Below are positions 14,101 to 21,157 of a stretch of DNA of 64,000 nucleotides, piece by piece. The notes under the pieces are model-generated. The model made no database searches. It was given only the letters and a program-made list of their open reading frames with translations, and had not been told where the DNA came from. The first letter of the stretch is position 1, and the number at the start of each line of letters is the position of its first letter. Both the position numbers and the translations under genes were made by a program. The stretch is from Perca fluviatilis (taxonomy: Eukaryota; Chordata; Actinopteri; Perciformes; Percidae), in contig NC_053112.1 in assembly GCF_010015445.1 (NCBI RefSeq), forward strand, positions 34,458,998 through 34,522,997, read 5' to 3'.

Positions 14101-15691
14101 GCATTCAATGTTATGATTTCAGATACTTATGCATTTCTCAAAGTCAAAGTTTCTTTTGCTTTCTAAGATAACTTTATCGTCACATCCTAACCACCACACC
14201 TGGATGGCTTCCGCTGATTTATTTTATGCAGTCTTTAAATATATGCATGAATAAAGCTCATTTTTGCTGTACTTGGTCTTATTTCATTCTGCTTCAGTGG
14301 CTGATGTTTACATGAAATAAGCTGTGCTGGTTGAAATGGTCAGTTCATGTCTTCTTCACACCTGTGTGCTGGCACTTTGATGACATGAATGTGTTGCAGG
14401 GAGCTGACATTTAAGAAGGGTGATGCATTAAACATCATCCGGCAGATAGACAACAACTGGTATGAAGGGGAGCACCACGGACGAGTTGGGATATTACCTA
14501 TATCATATGTAGAAGTAAGTGTGCAACTGATAAACTATGCGAAGACCGTAGATGTGCACCATTTTGTGTCTTATGTCATTTGTCTCTTTGATTTCTCTCC
14601 TTCGACGCGCACATTTACACTAATGCACACGCATAAACAGAAGATGCCATCCTCAGAGAAGCAGCAGCCGATTCGTCCTCCTCCGCCAGCACATGTCAGA
14701 GAGATCGGAGAGGGAGTAGCTCGCTACAACTTCAATGCTGATACGAACGTGGAGCTGTCTCTCAGAAAGGTAGTCTGTTTATTGTTTGTGTGTAAATGAA
14801 AAGCTGCAATGTAACTGGTTTTGTAATGGTTTATAATTACGAGGCGAAGCCTTGTATTTTTTGAGGAACTCTACTGTTCTGAGTTTATCTACTGGACTTT
14901 GAAATGATTATATAAACACAAAAGATGCAAAATATCTATCTAAAACAAGTCATCATCCAGATGTAGTTACAGGGTTCCCACCAGGAAGTGATGATATGTT
15001 TGATGTGGTTAAAGTTACTGTGTAGAATTTGAGAATATCCTGCCTGCATTAAAAAAAATACAGTGGTAGAAGGCAATACATGAGACAAAAAAAAGTCCAT
15101 CCAGTGGCTCTAAGAAGTGTGTGTGTGTTGTGTGTTGTGTGTTGTGTGTGTGGTGGGTGTGTGTGTGTGTAGGGTGAGAGACTTATTGTGATAAGACAGG
15201 TTGACCAGAACTGGTACGAGGGAAAGATCCCGGACACAACCAAACAGGGCATCTTTCCTGTGTCATACGTTGACATCGTCAAGCGCTCCCCGTCCAAGAG
15301 CTCTGCCCACCACATAGACCCACATAGTTACCCTGGCAACAGGACACCAAGCTCTACACCCATCAAGGTAGGAAAATCACTACAACGTTGTGACAATAGA
15401 ATAAAATAAACCAATACAATAGAGTAATTTGTTTTAAAGTGCTGGTCAGAATAAAGCACTTTGAGCTGCTTTTATAAATGAATTGATTTATAATTTGTGG
15501 GTATTTATGTGAACATCAGTGTTGGTTATTGACTAACATCACAAATGCCAACAAATATTTTACATATTCAAAAAGTAACATGTAAAACTAAATGTCTCCA
15601 GTTTATGTTAATATATTTAAATAAATAAGTAAATGCATCATCTGCATAAGGGAGTAAATACAGCCTTTTAAGCTCTGTTTAGCCCTCAAAT

Positions 15692-15753
<62 letters not shown>

Positions 15754-18700
15754 CAAAACACACTGTGTACTCGTGTGTTCCAGTTTTATAAATTACACTG
15801 TTCCTTCTTTTTCACTTCACTTTCATGGAGCCTTTCTACCATCTACCTCCATCCTCCACTACTCGTGACCTCCCCTCCCCTCACCCCCTGTTGAGAAGGC
15901 TCGACCTGCAAGCTATCACCAACGAGTGGCTGTCTCTCACGTTGGACCCATCAGCGTCTACCCCAGCTTGCTCCCTGTCTACCACCCCTGTACCGCCCAC
16001 CACCCCCCCCCCCCCCCTCCCCACTGACCTTACACCTTTCCTAAAGGCTCAGGAGCCCAATGCGGTGTCACAAAGAGGCTTTGCCATGCTGCCCCAGAGG
16101 TTTTCCATAACTCCTCCTTTAAAAGAAGAGAGACTCAGTTTAGGTCACACCCCCCCTGCCGTGCCATACTCCCAACCACCTCCTCCTCCTCCCCTTCCTC
16201 ATTCCTCATTTACCTCTGCACTGCCTGTCTCTTCACTGCGATACAACAGTGGCAAAGGAATAGCCCAAGCATTACACATTTTTAAGCCAGAGGTTTTGTC
16301 CTGCACAGTGCCAGAGCCCATAAAGTCGCCCAAACAGGTTCCACCACGGCACAAGTCAAATGTGGAAGTACACAAAAGCAGCATAATCCCTGATGTTGAG
16401 CTGCAAGTAAAAGACCCTTATGACGAGCTGTTGTCCATGGTTCTGGATGGTTCTACCAGTAAAGACGATGCTTACTTTTCAAGATTGTCTTTGGTAGATT
16501 CCCCACCAGCTACGCTAACCGATGAATCCCAGAGCAGGTTTACGCTAAAAGTAGAAGAATCCCATCAGCCAGCAGTGAAACCCGCAGCAGTCACTCCAGC
16601 CAGCGACTCGGCAGGCAGCGTTCGGTTAGAGGTGCAGTTTCACAAGCCTATGACAATGGAGCCACTACCCATCACTTGGGGAGGGCGTTCAAAAACTCTG
16701 AACGAGCAACCAGTCGAGCCTCAGAGACCGCCATCGGTGACAGGAAGGGGATATACTGAGTTGTTCATTGAGGAAGAGGATGAAGCTAGAGAGGACAGAG
16801 AGGAGGACATTAAAGGTTTAAATGAGAGACTCAGTCCACAGGTAGAGCATGGTGTGAGCTTTGAGAGCAACACTACAGGGCCCTGGAAGGGAGATGGAGG
16901 GAAATGTTTTAAATCCAAGAAAAATTAGAACTACTTTTGCTTTCTCTTAAAAAGTTTGACACAAAGGCCAGTGTACTTGTGTCACGTAGCCATAAGTCTG
17001 GATGCATTTACAGGGAAGTAATATGTTATATAACTAAACAGTTTAATGATCAAGGCATCTATGGTGACAGATGTTTCTTAACACTAATGGCGATTGAGGA
17101 GTGTGTTAGATTACCTGTTGTTTTATACCCTCATCTACAGCAGTGCATGTGACTCTGTGCAGAGTGAAACAGTCTTTGTGTTCCATAGGCCTTTTTTTTT
17201 CACAGAAGACATTTTGACATGTCACAGTAGGAAAGTGTAAATTATCAAATTTAATATTTGCTGATTTCCATTCAGCTGCTTTAGTTTCAGGGTCCTGGCT
17301 CACTGTCACACTCCCATGGCTTATTGGGACACATGAACAGAATGGAGCCATCGATAATGTTTGTAATAACACCTGTGCTTTTCCTACTATGACCCATCTG
17401 CATTTTTGATGCTGCTATACAGTGAGTCTATTTCACACCCACAATGGTGAATAATTAATATAGTGCCCCACATAGTAAACAGGGCGTGATCTCAAATGTA
17501 AGTGTAAGGATAAAGTACTTTACATGTGAGGGAGTTTTTGACGTTTTATTCGTGCATTAACAATCAAAGAGGAATTGCATGGACACTCAAGTCTTAAACT
17601 ATCACTATTGCACAGCAAACTGTTTACTTGTTTTTTTTAAAAGCATGCATTTAAAATATTTTTCTCCATGTCCTTTCCTGGGCTCAGTAAAAATCCTCAG
17701 CATTTAGCTTCTGTGACTCAGAATTGATGTGTGTGTCATTACCTCTATAGGCTGATGTCTCTCCTTCCACTTTGACACGGTTTCCTCCCCCCGGCCTCCC
17801 CTCACCCTCCATACCACCGCCTCTGACATCCTTACCTCCCCCTTCCTCTTCTTCTACTTCTGTGTTCACTCCTTCATCTTCTACTTCTTCCTTTACTCCT
17901 TTATCTTCTACTTCTTCTTTAACTCCTTCATCTACTTCTACTTTCACTCCTTCTTCCACTTCTACTTCTTCCTATGCTCCTTTATCTTCTACTTCTTCTT
18001 TAACTCCTTTATCTACTTCTACTTTCACGCCTTCTTCATCTTCTACTTCATTTTCTGCATCATCTACTTCTTTCACTCCATCTTCCACTTCTTCCTTTAC
18101 TTCTTCATCTCCTACTTATTTCACTCCTTCTCCATCTTCTACTTCTTCTTTCACTCCTTCGTCTTCTTTCTCAAAGTCACAACAGCAGGATCGTAACACC
18201 ATCCCTCCCTCTCCCCCTGTCTCCCCTCGGCCCCCATCCCTGCCTCGCCTCATGTCTCACGCCTCATCACCGCTCCCTTCAGTCTCCCCCTCTCCGCCCG
18301 TATCCCCATCTCCTTTTCACTCCTCTCACCCCTCTTCAAACGTTCCCTCACAGCGCTCTGTCTCTCACCCCCCAAGCTCTCCCTGTCTGTCTCATCTGGT
18401 CACATCCTGCCCCAACTCAGAGTCGCCTATTCCCCATTCCGCCCTGACTCCCCCTAAACCCGCCTCTCCTCCCCTCGCCACTCCGCTCTCTCCCCCAACT
18501 GTACCCCATCCAGGATGTAGGTCTCCCAAGGTGAAGGTAAAGCTGGAATGTGGAGATGTTGGCGTTGATGTAGATTGTGCTTGTGGTGCCAAGGACTATG
18601 AGAAGAACTCATCTGATGATACCTTTCTCTAACTTTTGGGTCGTTGACATTACTGAAGCTGAGACTATGGTTGAAGTGATTAGGCAACTAATCAATTGAC

Positions 18701-19855
18701 AGAAAATGAATGGACAAGTTTTCAAATCTGATTAATCGTTTGTTATTTATGCCAGGAAAATTATGTGACAATTTGATGCTTTTCTTTTGTTTTATATCAT
18801 TCTAAATGAGGTTTTGGACCGTTTTGTTGGACAAAAATACAATCTGGTGAATTGTGATGGGCATTTTTCACTATTTTTGGTATTTTCAGTAACTAAACGA
18901 TTAATCAAAATGTGTCAACAGATTAACAGTTATGAAAAATAATCCTTTTTTATGCAGCCATAGCTGAGACTACTACGCCGTTTGCACACTAACATACATT
19001 GTGCACTGTCCTGTAAGTGATATAGTGATGATTTATGGACAACGGAAACATTCTTGTTCTTGCTCGTGTTGGTTGTACTGTGGTGTGTTTAGGAGGATTG
19101 GCGTTGGCATGCTGATGGATTACGTTTTTAGAGCACGTCGTTAGCCTTTGTGCTTGTGTGTTCAGCTCATAGTGAAGGCTGCTGACTCGTTTACTGTTGA
19201 AGATTATCGGTGTGTTGCTTCTGGTCTTTCTGCCTGTTAAGCAGGATCCAGTTGTTGGTGGTAAACCTCCTCGTAGCCCCATCTTGTTCCGGAGGTCCTA
19301 TCTGTCCCCCGTTAGAGGGCGAAGGGTAGGGGGGCATGTCTTCATTCAACCATGCTCATACTGTACACTTGTCTCTGCGCAGGAAGGAAATCTTTAGAAA
19401 TAAGTAACCATATAATTCATGACATATACACTACCGGTCAAATATATGGGGTCACTTAGAAATGTCCATTCCACTCCATTATAGACAGAATACCATCTGA
19501 GATCAGTTGCATTGTTTTTTTAATCAGGGCAGCAGTTCTCAGATTACATTATGTTCTTACATAATTGCAAAATGGTTCTCGACTGTTGTAGAAAGAAGTG
19601 GCTGATCTTTAATGCAATATCTACATTACCCATTATCAGCAACCATTCATCCTATGTTCCAAAGGCACATTCTGTTTACTAATCTGATATCATTTTAAAA
19701 GGCTAACTGAGAAAACATTGGAGAACCATTTTGCAATTATGTAAGCACATAATGTAATCTGAAAACTGCTGCTCAGTTGCATCTCAGCTGGTATTCTGTC
19801 TGGAATGGAGTGGAATGGAAATTTCTAAGTGACCCCAAACTTTTGACCGATTGTA

Positions 19856-19902
<47 letters not shown>

Positions 19903-21157
19903 ATATATGTATATGTATATACTATTTCTGCTTTGAGTGTTTGGTTGGTTTGTGGTTTTTAAAGGATTTGGTCACACTTCTGGGTGTGAAATTATACCTC
20001 ATTCGTCATAAGCGACAACATTGGACAAGTCTTTCCCTTTGACTTCCTCAAACCCTAAACAAAAGCCTCACAAATAACCAGATTTTAACTTTCTGTCTGT
20101 CTGTTTCTGTCTTTGTCACAGCGATTAGTTCAGGACGCACTCCGTGGTGGAGGAGACCCGTAAGTTATACATTTAATTATTCCACTGATTTGCTGTTATC
20201 CAAGAAAAAAAAAATCTGTTATTGCTAAACTGAAGGCTTAGCAAGGTATACAATATGTTTTAAGTTAAAAATATGTTAAAGGTTTAACTTTTTAAAGTTT
20301 TTGTTTTTTTTTGTTTTTTTTTGTTTTTTACATTTGCTTCATTGGTTTAACATTAAAACACAAACCGATAGAGAAAATACTGGATAAAGGAGAAAAAAAC
20401 GGATCATATTCCACAGAAAAAATAACATTACTGTTCAGTATCATTACTGCAGAATATCAAGAAGAGTGTCAGTTCACCGTGAGTTTTTCTAACACAGGTA
20501 CCAGGCCGTGTACAACTACGGGCCTCGCAACGAGGACGAGCTGGAGCTGAAGGAGGGCGACATTGTAGATGTGATGGAAAAGTGTGATGATGGCTGGTTT
20601 GTTGGTAAGAGGAGGGACTGCAGGGTTGTGTAGATATGATACTAGATACATTTGTCTTACAGAACAGCTGGGCAACAGATGTACACTGTGAACAGATACA
20701 GTAGGTCAGATAGATGCTCTTACTGTATATGCTGGGTTTGTGGTCTGGTTGGCACAATGATGTAGGAGTATTTAGCAATATATCAACAAACCGAGGCCAC
20801 TAGGTGGCACTGTGATCCCAACAAATGTTTAGAACGTCACACTTAAGTCAACATTATCCTGCACAGCTGAATACGTCTGATGGCCCTGAGAATCTGCTGC
20901 CGTGTAAATCTTTACATTCTTTTAGGAAAAACTTGCCCTCTGAAGGTCTTTTCATGCGATTCAGTTTGATCTCTAGGTTTGGCTGGTTTCCAGACTGCAG
21001 TGAGCTGGAATAAGATCAGTGACTGCTGCTGCCAAGCTTCAGCCAGCGTTTGGAAGCACTGACGATCTCATTGTATTGCTCTTTGTTTTTGAAAGGAACC
21101 TCCCGAAGGAGCAAGTTGTTTGGAACCTTCCCAGGGAACTACGTGAAGCAGCTATAA
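1836..21157 (+). CDS. sorbs2: sorbs2 gene (sorbin and SH3 domain-containing 2, ArgBP2/nArgBP2), 5'-incomplete
   Basis: This scaffold of the SoHo/vinexin family links actin structures (Z-discs, stress fibres, dendritic spines) to signalling proteins. Family knowledge gives partners including vinculin, palladin and Abl/Arg kinases. Exons read here: 1836-1902, 2809-2859, 2997-3213, 3961-4075, 6572-6643, 8387-8443, 9146-9195, 10146-10321, 10707-12539, 13568-13647, 13967-14013, 14400-14514, 14641-14769, 15173-15367, 20122-20159, 20498-20604 and 21096-21157. They sum to 3411 nt (1136 residues plus stop), and phase is kept at every junction. Order of parts: SoHo helix, proline-rich linkers, neuronal-type large exon with poly-His, SH3-1, SH3-2, SH3-3. 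Two optional in-frame exons lie before SH3-3. The protein ends NYVKQL, close to the mammalian NYVKRL end. The 5' end is outside the window. Which teleost duplicate this is cannot be told. Confidence 0.93.
2809..2859 (+). CDS. sorbs2: sorbs2 exon: SoHo region, acidic/tyrosine-rich
   Basis: A 51-nt exon encoding [17 protein letters not shown], phase 1 to phase 1, with acceptor CTTTTTAG and donor G|GTGAGA. The DDD..Y pattern matches the mammalian segment that directly follows the SoHo start. Its length is a multiple of three, so it could be skipped without a frameshift. Confidence 0.85.
2997..3213 (+). CDS. sorbs2: sorbs2 exon: proline-rich linker of SoHo region
   Basis: This 217-nt exon contains [14 protein letters not shown], which corresponds to the TYRPLSKSHSDN segment of mammalian SORBS2. 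A run of seven prolines ([12 protein letters not shown]) and an Arg/Asp-rich end follow. The donor is CAC|GTAAGA. The split Thr codon is completed by the exon at 3961. Confidence 0.92.
3961..4075 (+). CDS. sorbs2: sorbs2 exon: end of SoHo domain
   Basis: Acceptor TTGCACCAG, then [16 protein letters not shown] and [21 protein letters not shown], then donor CCA|GTGAGT. The segment [14 protein letters not shown] is nearly identical to mammalian SORBS1/2 and closes the SoHo domain. The exon ends in phase 0. Confidence 0.95.
4076..6571. other. sorbs2 intron, no feature recognised
   Basis: A 2.5-kb intron between the SoHo exon and the exon beginning [11 protein letters not shown]. It is AT-rich. 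I recognised no additional exon, RNA gene or repeat with clear ends in it. Confidence 0.6.
6572..6643 (+). CDS. sorbs2: sorbs2 exon [20 protein letters not shown]
   Basis: A 72-nt exon (24 codons, phase 0 to 0) between acceptor TGATTTCCCAG and donor CCG|GTAAGT. The peptide [13 protein letters not shown] is identical in type to the conserved SORBS1/2 block just after the SoHo domain. It is frame-neutral if skipped. Confidence 0.95.
7881..7913. repeat. (GT)n microsatellite
   Basis: About 33 bases of uninterrupted GT, ending in GCGCAC. Confidence 0.95.
8077..8138. repeat. (GT)n microsatellite
   Basis: About 62 bases of uninterrupted GT in the same intron as the shorter run at 7881-7913. Confidence 0.95.
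8387..8443 (+). CDS. sorbs2: sorbs2 exon [19 protein letters not shown]
   Basis: A 57-nt exon, phase 0 to 0, encoding a 19-residue peptide that matches the mammalian SORBS2 segment following FGRP. The acceptor is GGGCCCAAG, preceded by a CT-rich tract; the donor is GAG|GTAATC. Confidence 0.93.
9146..9195 (+). CDS. sorbs2: sorbs2 exon [16 protein letters not shown]
   Basis: A 50-nt exon after CTATTTCAG, ending in a split codon at AG|GTAACC. The peptide corresponds closely to mammalian [16 protein letters not shown]. The next exon supplies the third base of the Ser codon. Confidence 0.93.
9196..10145. other. sorbs2 intron, no feature recognised
   Basis: About 950 bases of AT-rich sequence. 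No repeat or exon was recognised. Confidence 0.55.
10146..10321 (+). CDS. sorbs2: sorbs2 exon: basic/serine-rich linker
   Basis: After CTGTGCTGCAG the frame reads [18 protein letters not shown] and ends SPASPSRAK plus one base at [19 protein letters not shown] and SPSRAKGG are conserved with mammalian SORBS2. The exon ends in phase 1 and can join either the large exon at 10707 or the exon at 13568. Confidence 0.92.
10707..12539 (+). CDS. sorbs2: sorbs2 large neuronal-type exon (nArgBP2-specific)
   Basis: A single exon of 1833 nt (611 codons), phase 1 to phase 1, so its inclusion or skipping keeps the frame. The start at 10707 is set by phase: upstream AAAG|G plus GT restores Gly in SRAKGGD, as in mammals. 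The end at 12539 leaves one G that forms Asp with the next exon. The upstream open frame (10511-10706) and the tail to 12604 are intron read-through. Conserved blocks are [84 protein letters not shown], a poly-His tract at 11795-11842, [20 protein letters not shown] and [16 protein letters not shown]. In mammals this exon marks the brain isoform acting at dendritic spines. Confidence 0.92.
11795..11842 (+). repeat. CAC-repeat poly-histidine tract inside sorbs2 large exon
   Basis: A near-pure CAC/CAT run encodes five His, then LR, then nine His, just before PGHQ and upstream of [12 protein letters not shown]. Mammalian SORBS2 has a His run at the same place, so the tract is old but variable in length. 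Confidence 0.9.
12540..13567. other. sorbs2 intron carrying a short TA-flanked inverted-repeat element
   Basis: The intron starts at donor CAG|GTGGAG. Its main recognisable content is the inverted-repeat element at 12786-13096. The rest is AT-rich without features. Confidence 0.7.
12786..13096. mobile_element. short inverted-repeat transposon (MITE) flanked by TA
   Basis: The left end, with its flanking TA, reads TACTGTAAATTCTCAAATA; the right end is its exact reverse complement (19 matching bases). The element proper would be CTGTAAATTC...GAATTTACAG, with TA on each side (12784-12785 and 13097-13098). A TA target duplication is typical of Tc1/mariner-type elements. It has no coding capacity. 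Confidence 0.75.
13568..13647 (+). CDS. sorbs2: sorbs2 exon: linker before SH3-1
   Basis: Acceptor CTAATCACAG, then [20 protein letters not shown] and PTPDRE, then donor GAG|GTACAA. It completes a split Asp codon from either the large exon or the exon ending 10321. It corresponds to the RRGTPEKEK segment before the first SH3 domain in mammals. Confidence 0.88.
13967..14013 (+). CDS. sorbs2: sorbs2 exon: start of SH3-1
   Basis: A 47-nt exon encoding [15 protein letters not shown] plus a split Lys codon. [10 protein letters not shown] is the canonical ALYDF-type start of an SH3 domain. The donor is AA|GTGAGT and the acceptor follows CTCTCCTCCATCAG. Confidence 0.95.
14400..14514 (+). CDS. sorbs2: sorbs2 exon: rest of SH3-1
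   Basis: It encodes [20 protein letters not shown] then [18 protein letters not shown]. It contains the SH3 RT loop (ELTFKKGD), the conserved Trp of NNWYEG and the ALYDF-pocket P..YV signature (PISYV). The donor is GAA|GTAAGT. In the family this domain binds proline-rich ligands such as vinculin. Confidence 0.96.
14641..14769 (+). CDS. sorbs2: sorbs2 exon: linker and start of SH3-2
   Basis: A 129-nt exon, phase 0 to 0. It begins [18 protein letters not shown] and ends [37 protein letters not shown] is the first half of the second SH3 domain and is almost invariant in SORBS proteins. Confidence 0.95.
15118..15170. repeat. interrupted TG/GTGTT repeat abutting a splice acceptor
   Basis: A run of GTGTG, GTTGTGT and GGGTGTGTGTGT units ends directly at the TAG of the acceptor for the SH3-2 exon. 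It takes the place where a pyrimidine tract would normally lie. Confidence 0.9.
15173..15367 (+). CDS. sorbs2: sorbs2 exon: rest of SH3-2 plus linker
   Basis: A 195-nt exon, phase 0 to 0. It begins [20 protein letters not shown] and reads on through [15 protein letters not shown] to a Ser/His-rich linker ending TPSSTPIK at donor AAG|GTAGGA. It contains the SH3-2 Trp and the PVSYV signature. Skipping it would delete half of SH3-2 but keep the frame. Its acceptor TAG is preceded by TG repeats. Confidence 0.95.
15694..15747. repeat. (CA)n microsatellite
   Basis: About 54 bases of uninterrupted CA, about 85 bases upstream of the optional exon at 15831. Confidence 0.95.
15831..16928 (+). CDS. sorbs2: sorbs2 optional large exon A (linker between SH3-2 and SH3-3)
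   Basis: After a pyrimidine tract and ATGGAG acceptor the frame is open from 15831 to a stop at 16926-16928. It begins [13 protein letters not shown] in phase 0, matching the upstream exon. It contains [19 protein letters not shown], proline runs, and acidic [15 protein letters not shown] usable donor lies after codon Q at 16841 (CCACAG|GTAGAG). Ending there gives 1011 nt (337 codons, phase 0 to 0), a clean cassette that can join 17751 or 20122. If it is not spliced, the stop gives an isoform lacking SH3-3. Long alternative exons at this position are a family feature as I recall it. The exact end is inferred. Confidence 0.7.
   Translation, partial: PFYHLPPSSTTRDLPSPHPLLRRLDLQAITNEWLSLTLDPSASTPACSLSTTPVPPTTPPPPLPTDLTPFLKAQEPNAVSQRGFAMLPQRFSITPPLKEERLSLGHTPPAVPYSQPPPPPPLPHSSFTSALPVSSLRYNSGKGIAQALHIFKPEVLSCTVPEPIKSPKQVPPRHKSNVEVHKSSIIPDVELQVKDPYDELLSMVLDGSTSKDDAYFSRLSLVDSPPATLTDESQSRFTLKVEESHQPAVKPAAVTPASDSAGSVRLEVQFHKPMTMEPLPITWGGRSKTLNEQPVEPQRPPSVTGRGYTELFIEEEDEAREDREEDIKGLNERLSPQVEHGVSFESNTTGPWKGDGGKCFKSKKN
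16929..17750. other. sorbs2 intron with a fish repeat
   Basis: It contains a repeat at about 17185-17395 that is also present at about 49670-49775. Nothing else was recognised. Confidence 0.6.
17185..17395. repeat. interspersed repeat shared with 49670-49775
   Basis: The shared core includes CATGTCACAGTAG and TTCCATTCAGCTGCTT(T/C)AGTTT. Near 17375 an inverted piece (CTTTTCCTACTATGAC) mirrors the CACAGTAGGAAAG near 17225, suggesting a fold-back element. Confidence 0.6.
17751..18632 (+). CDS. sorbs2: sorbs2 optional large exon B (Ser/Thr/Pro-rich)
   Basis: Acceptor ACCTCTATAG, then an open frame beginning [17 protein letters not shown] in phase 0. It reads through an imperfect tandem repeat of S/T/F/P units (about 17840-18175), then a Pro/Ser segment rich in SPP and PPxP motifs. 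In-frame donors lie after 18530 (AAG|GTGAAG) and 18536 (AAG|GTAAAG); ending at 18536 gives 786 nt (262 codons, phase 0 to 0). Otherwise a stop at 18630-18632 follows after [12 protein letters not shown]. Long open frame, correct phase and position support a real optional exon. The low-complexity half weakens open-frame length as evidence, and I recognise no mammalian counterpart. Confidence 0.55.
   Translation, partial: ADVSPSTLTRFPPPGLPSPSIPPPLTSLPPPSSSSTSVFTPSSSTSSFTPLSSTSSLTPSSTSTFTPSSTSTSSYAPLSSTSSLTPLSTSTFTPSSSSTSFSASSTSFTPSSTSSFTSSSPTYFTPSPSSTSSFTPSSSFSKSQQQDRNTIPPSPPVSPRPPSLPRLMSHASSPLPSVSPSPPVSPSPFHSSHPSSNVPSQRSVSHPPSSPCLSHLVTSCPNSESPIPHSALTPPKPASPPLATPLSPPTVPHPGCRSPKVKVKLECGDVGVDVDCACGAKDYEKNSSDDTFL
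18670..18960. repeat. dispersed fish repeat (ATTAATCG-rich type)
   Basis: It contains AACTAATCAATTGACAGAAA, AATTGTGATGGGCATTTTTC and AACGATTAATCAAAATG. These fit a family I know as abundant in teleosts. The copy is partial and diverged. Confidence 0.55.
19429..19853. mobile_element. fold-back MITE with long inverted arms, TA-flanked
   Basis: The left end reads CACTACCGGTCAAATATATGG then GGTCACTTAGAAATG. The right end is the reverse complement type ATTTCTAAGTGACCCCAAAC then TTTTGACCGATTG. TA lies on both sides (19427-19428, 19854-19855). Inner segments also pair: the left ATTACATTATGTTCTTACAT matches the right ATGTAAGCACATAATGTAAT. Each arm is therefore roughly 150 bases around a short loop. 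It is non-coding. Confidence 0.85.
19856..19920. repeat. (GT)n/(TA)n microsatellite next to the fold-back element
   Basis: About 40 bases of GT followed by TATATGTATATG, immediately after the right TA of the fold-back element. Confidence 0.9.
20122..20159 (+). CDS. sorbs2: sorbs2 exon [13 protein letters not shown]
   Basis: A 38-nt exon after TTTGTCACAG with donor CC|GTAAGT. It corresponds to the mammalian VFTHENIQGGGEP segment directly before SH3-3. It starts in phase 0, as required after 15367, 16841 or 18536. Confidence 0.92.
20498..20604 (+). CDS. sorbs2: sorbs2 exon: first part of SH3-3
   Basis: It encodes [20 protein letters not shown] then [15 protein letters not shown] plus a split Gly codon at donor GTTG|GTAAGA. 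[13 protein letters not shown] and [10 protein letters not shown] are the third SH3 domain of SORBS proteins, the domain that in the family recruits c-Cbl and other ligands. Confidence 0.97.
21096..21157 (+). CDS. sorbs2: sorbs2 terminal coding exon
   Basis: Acceptor TTTTTGAAAG, then [19 protein letters not shown] and a TAA stop at 21155-21157. It ends SH3-3 (FGTFPGNYV) and the protein. Mammalian SORBS2 ends in the same way. Confidence 0.97.
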
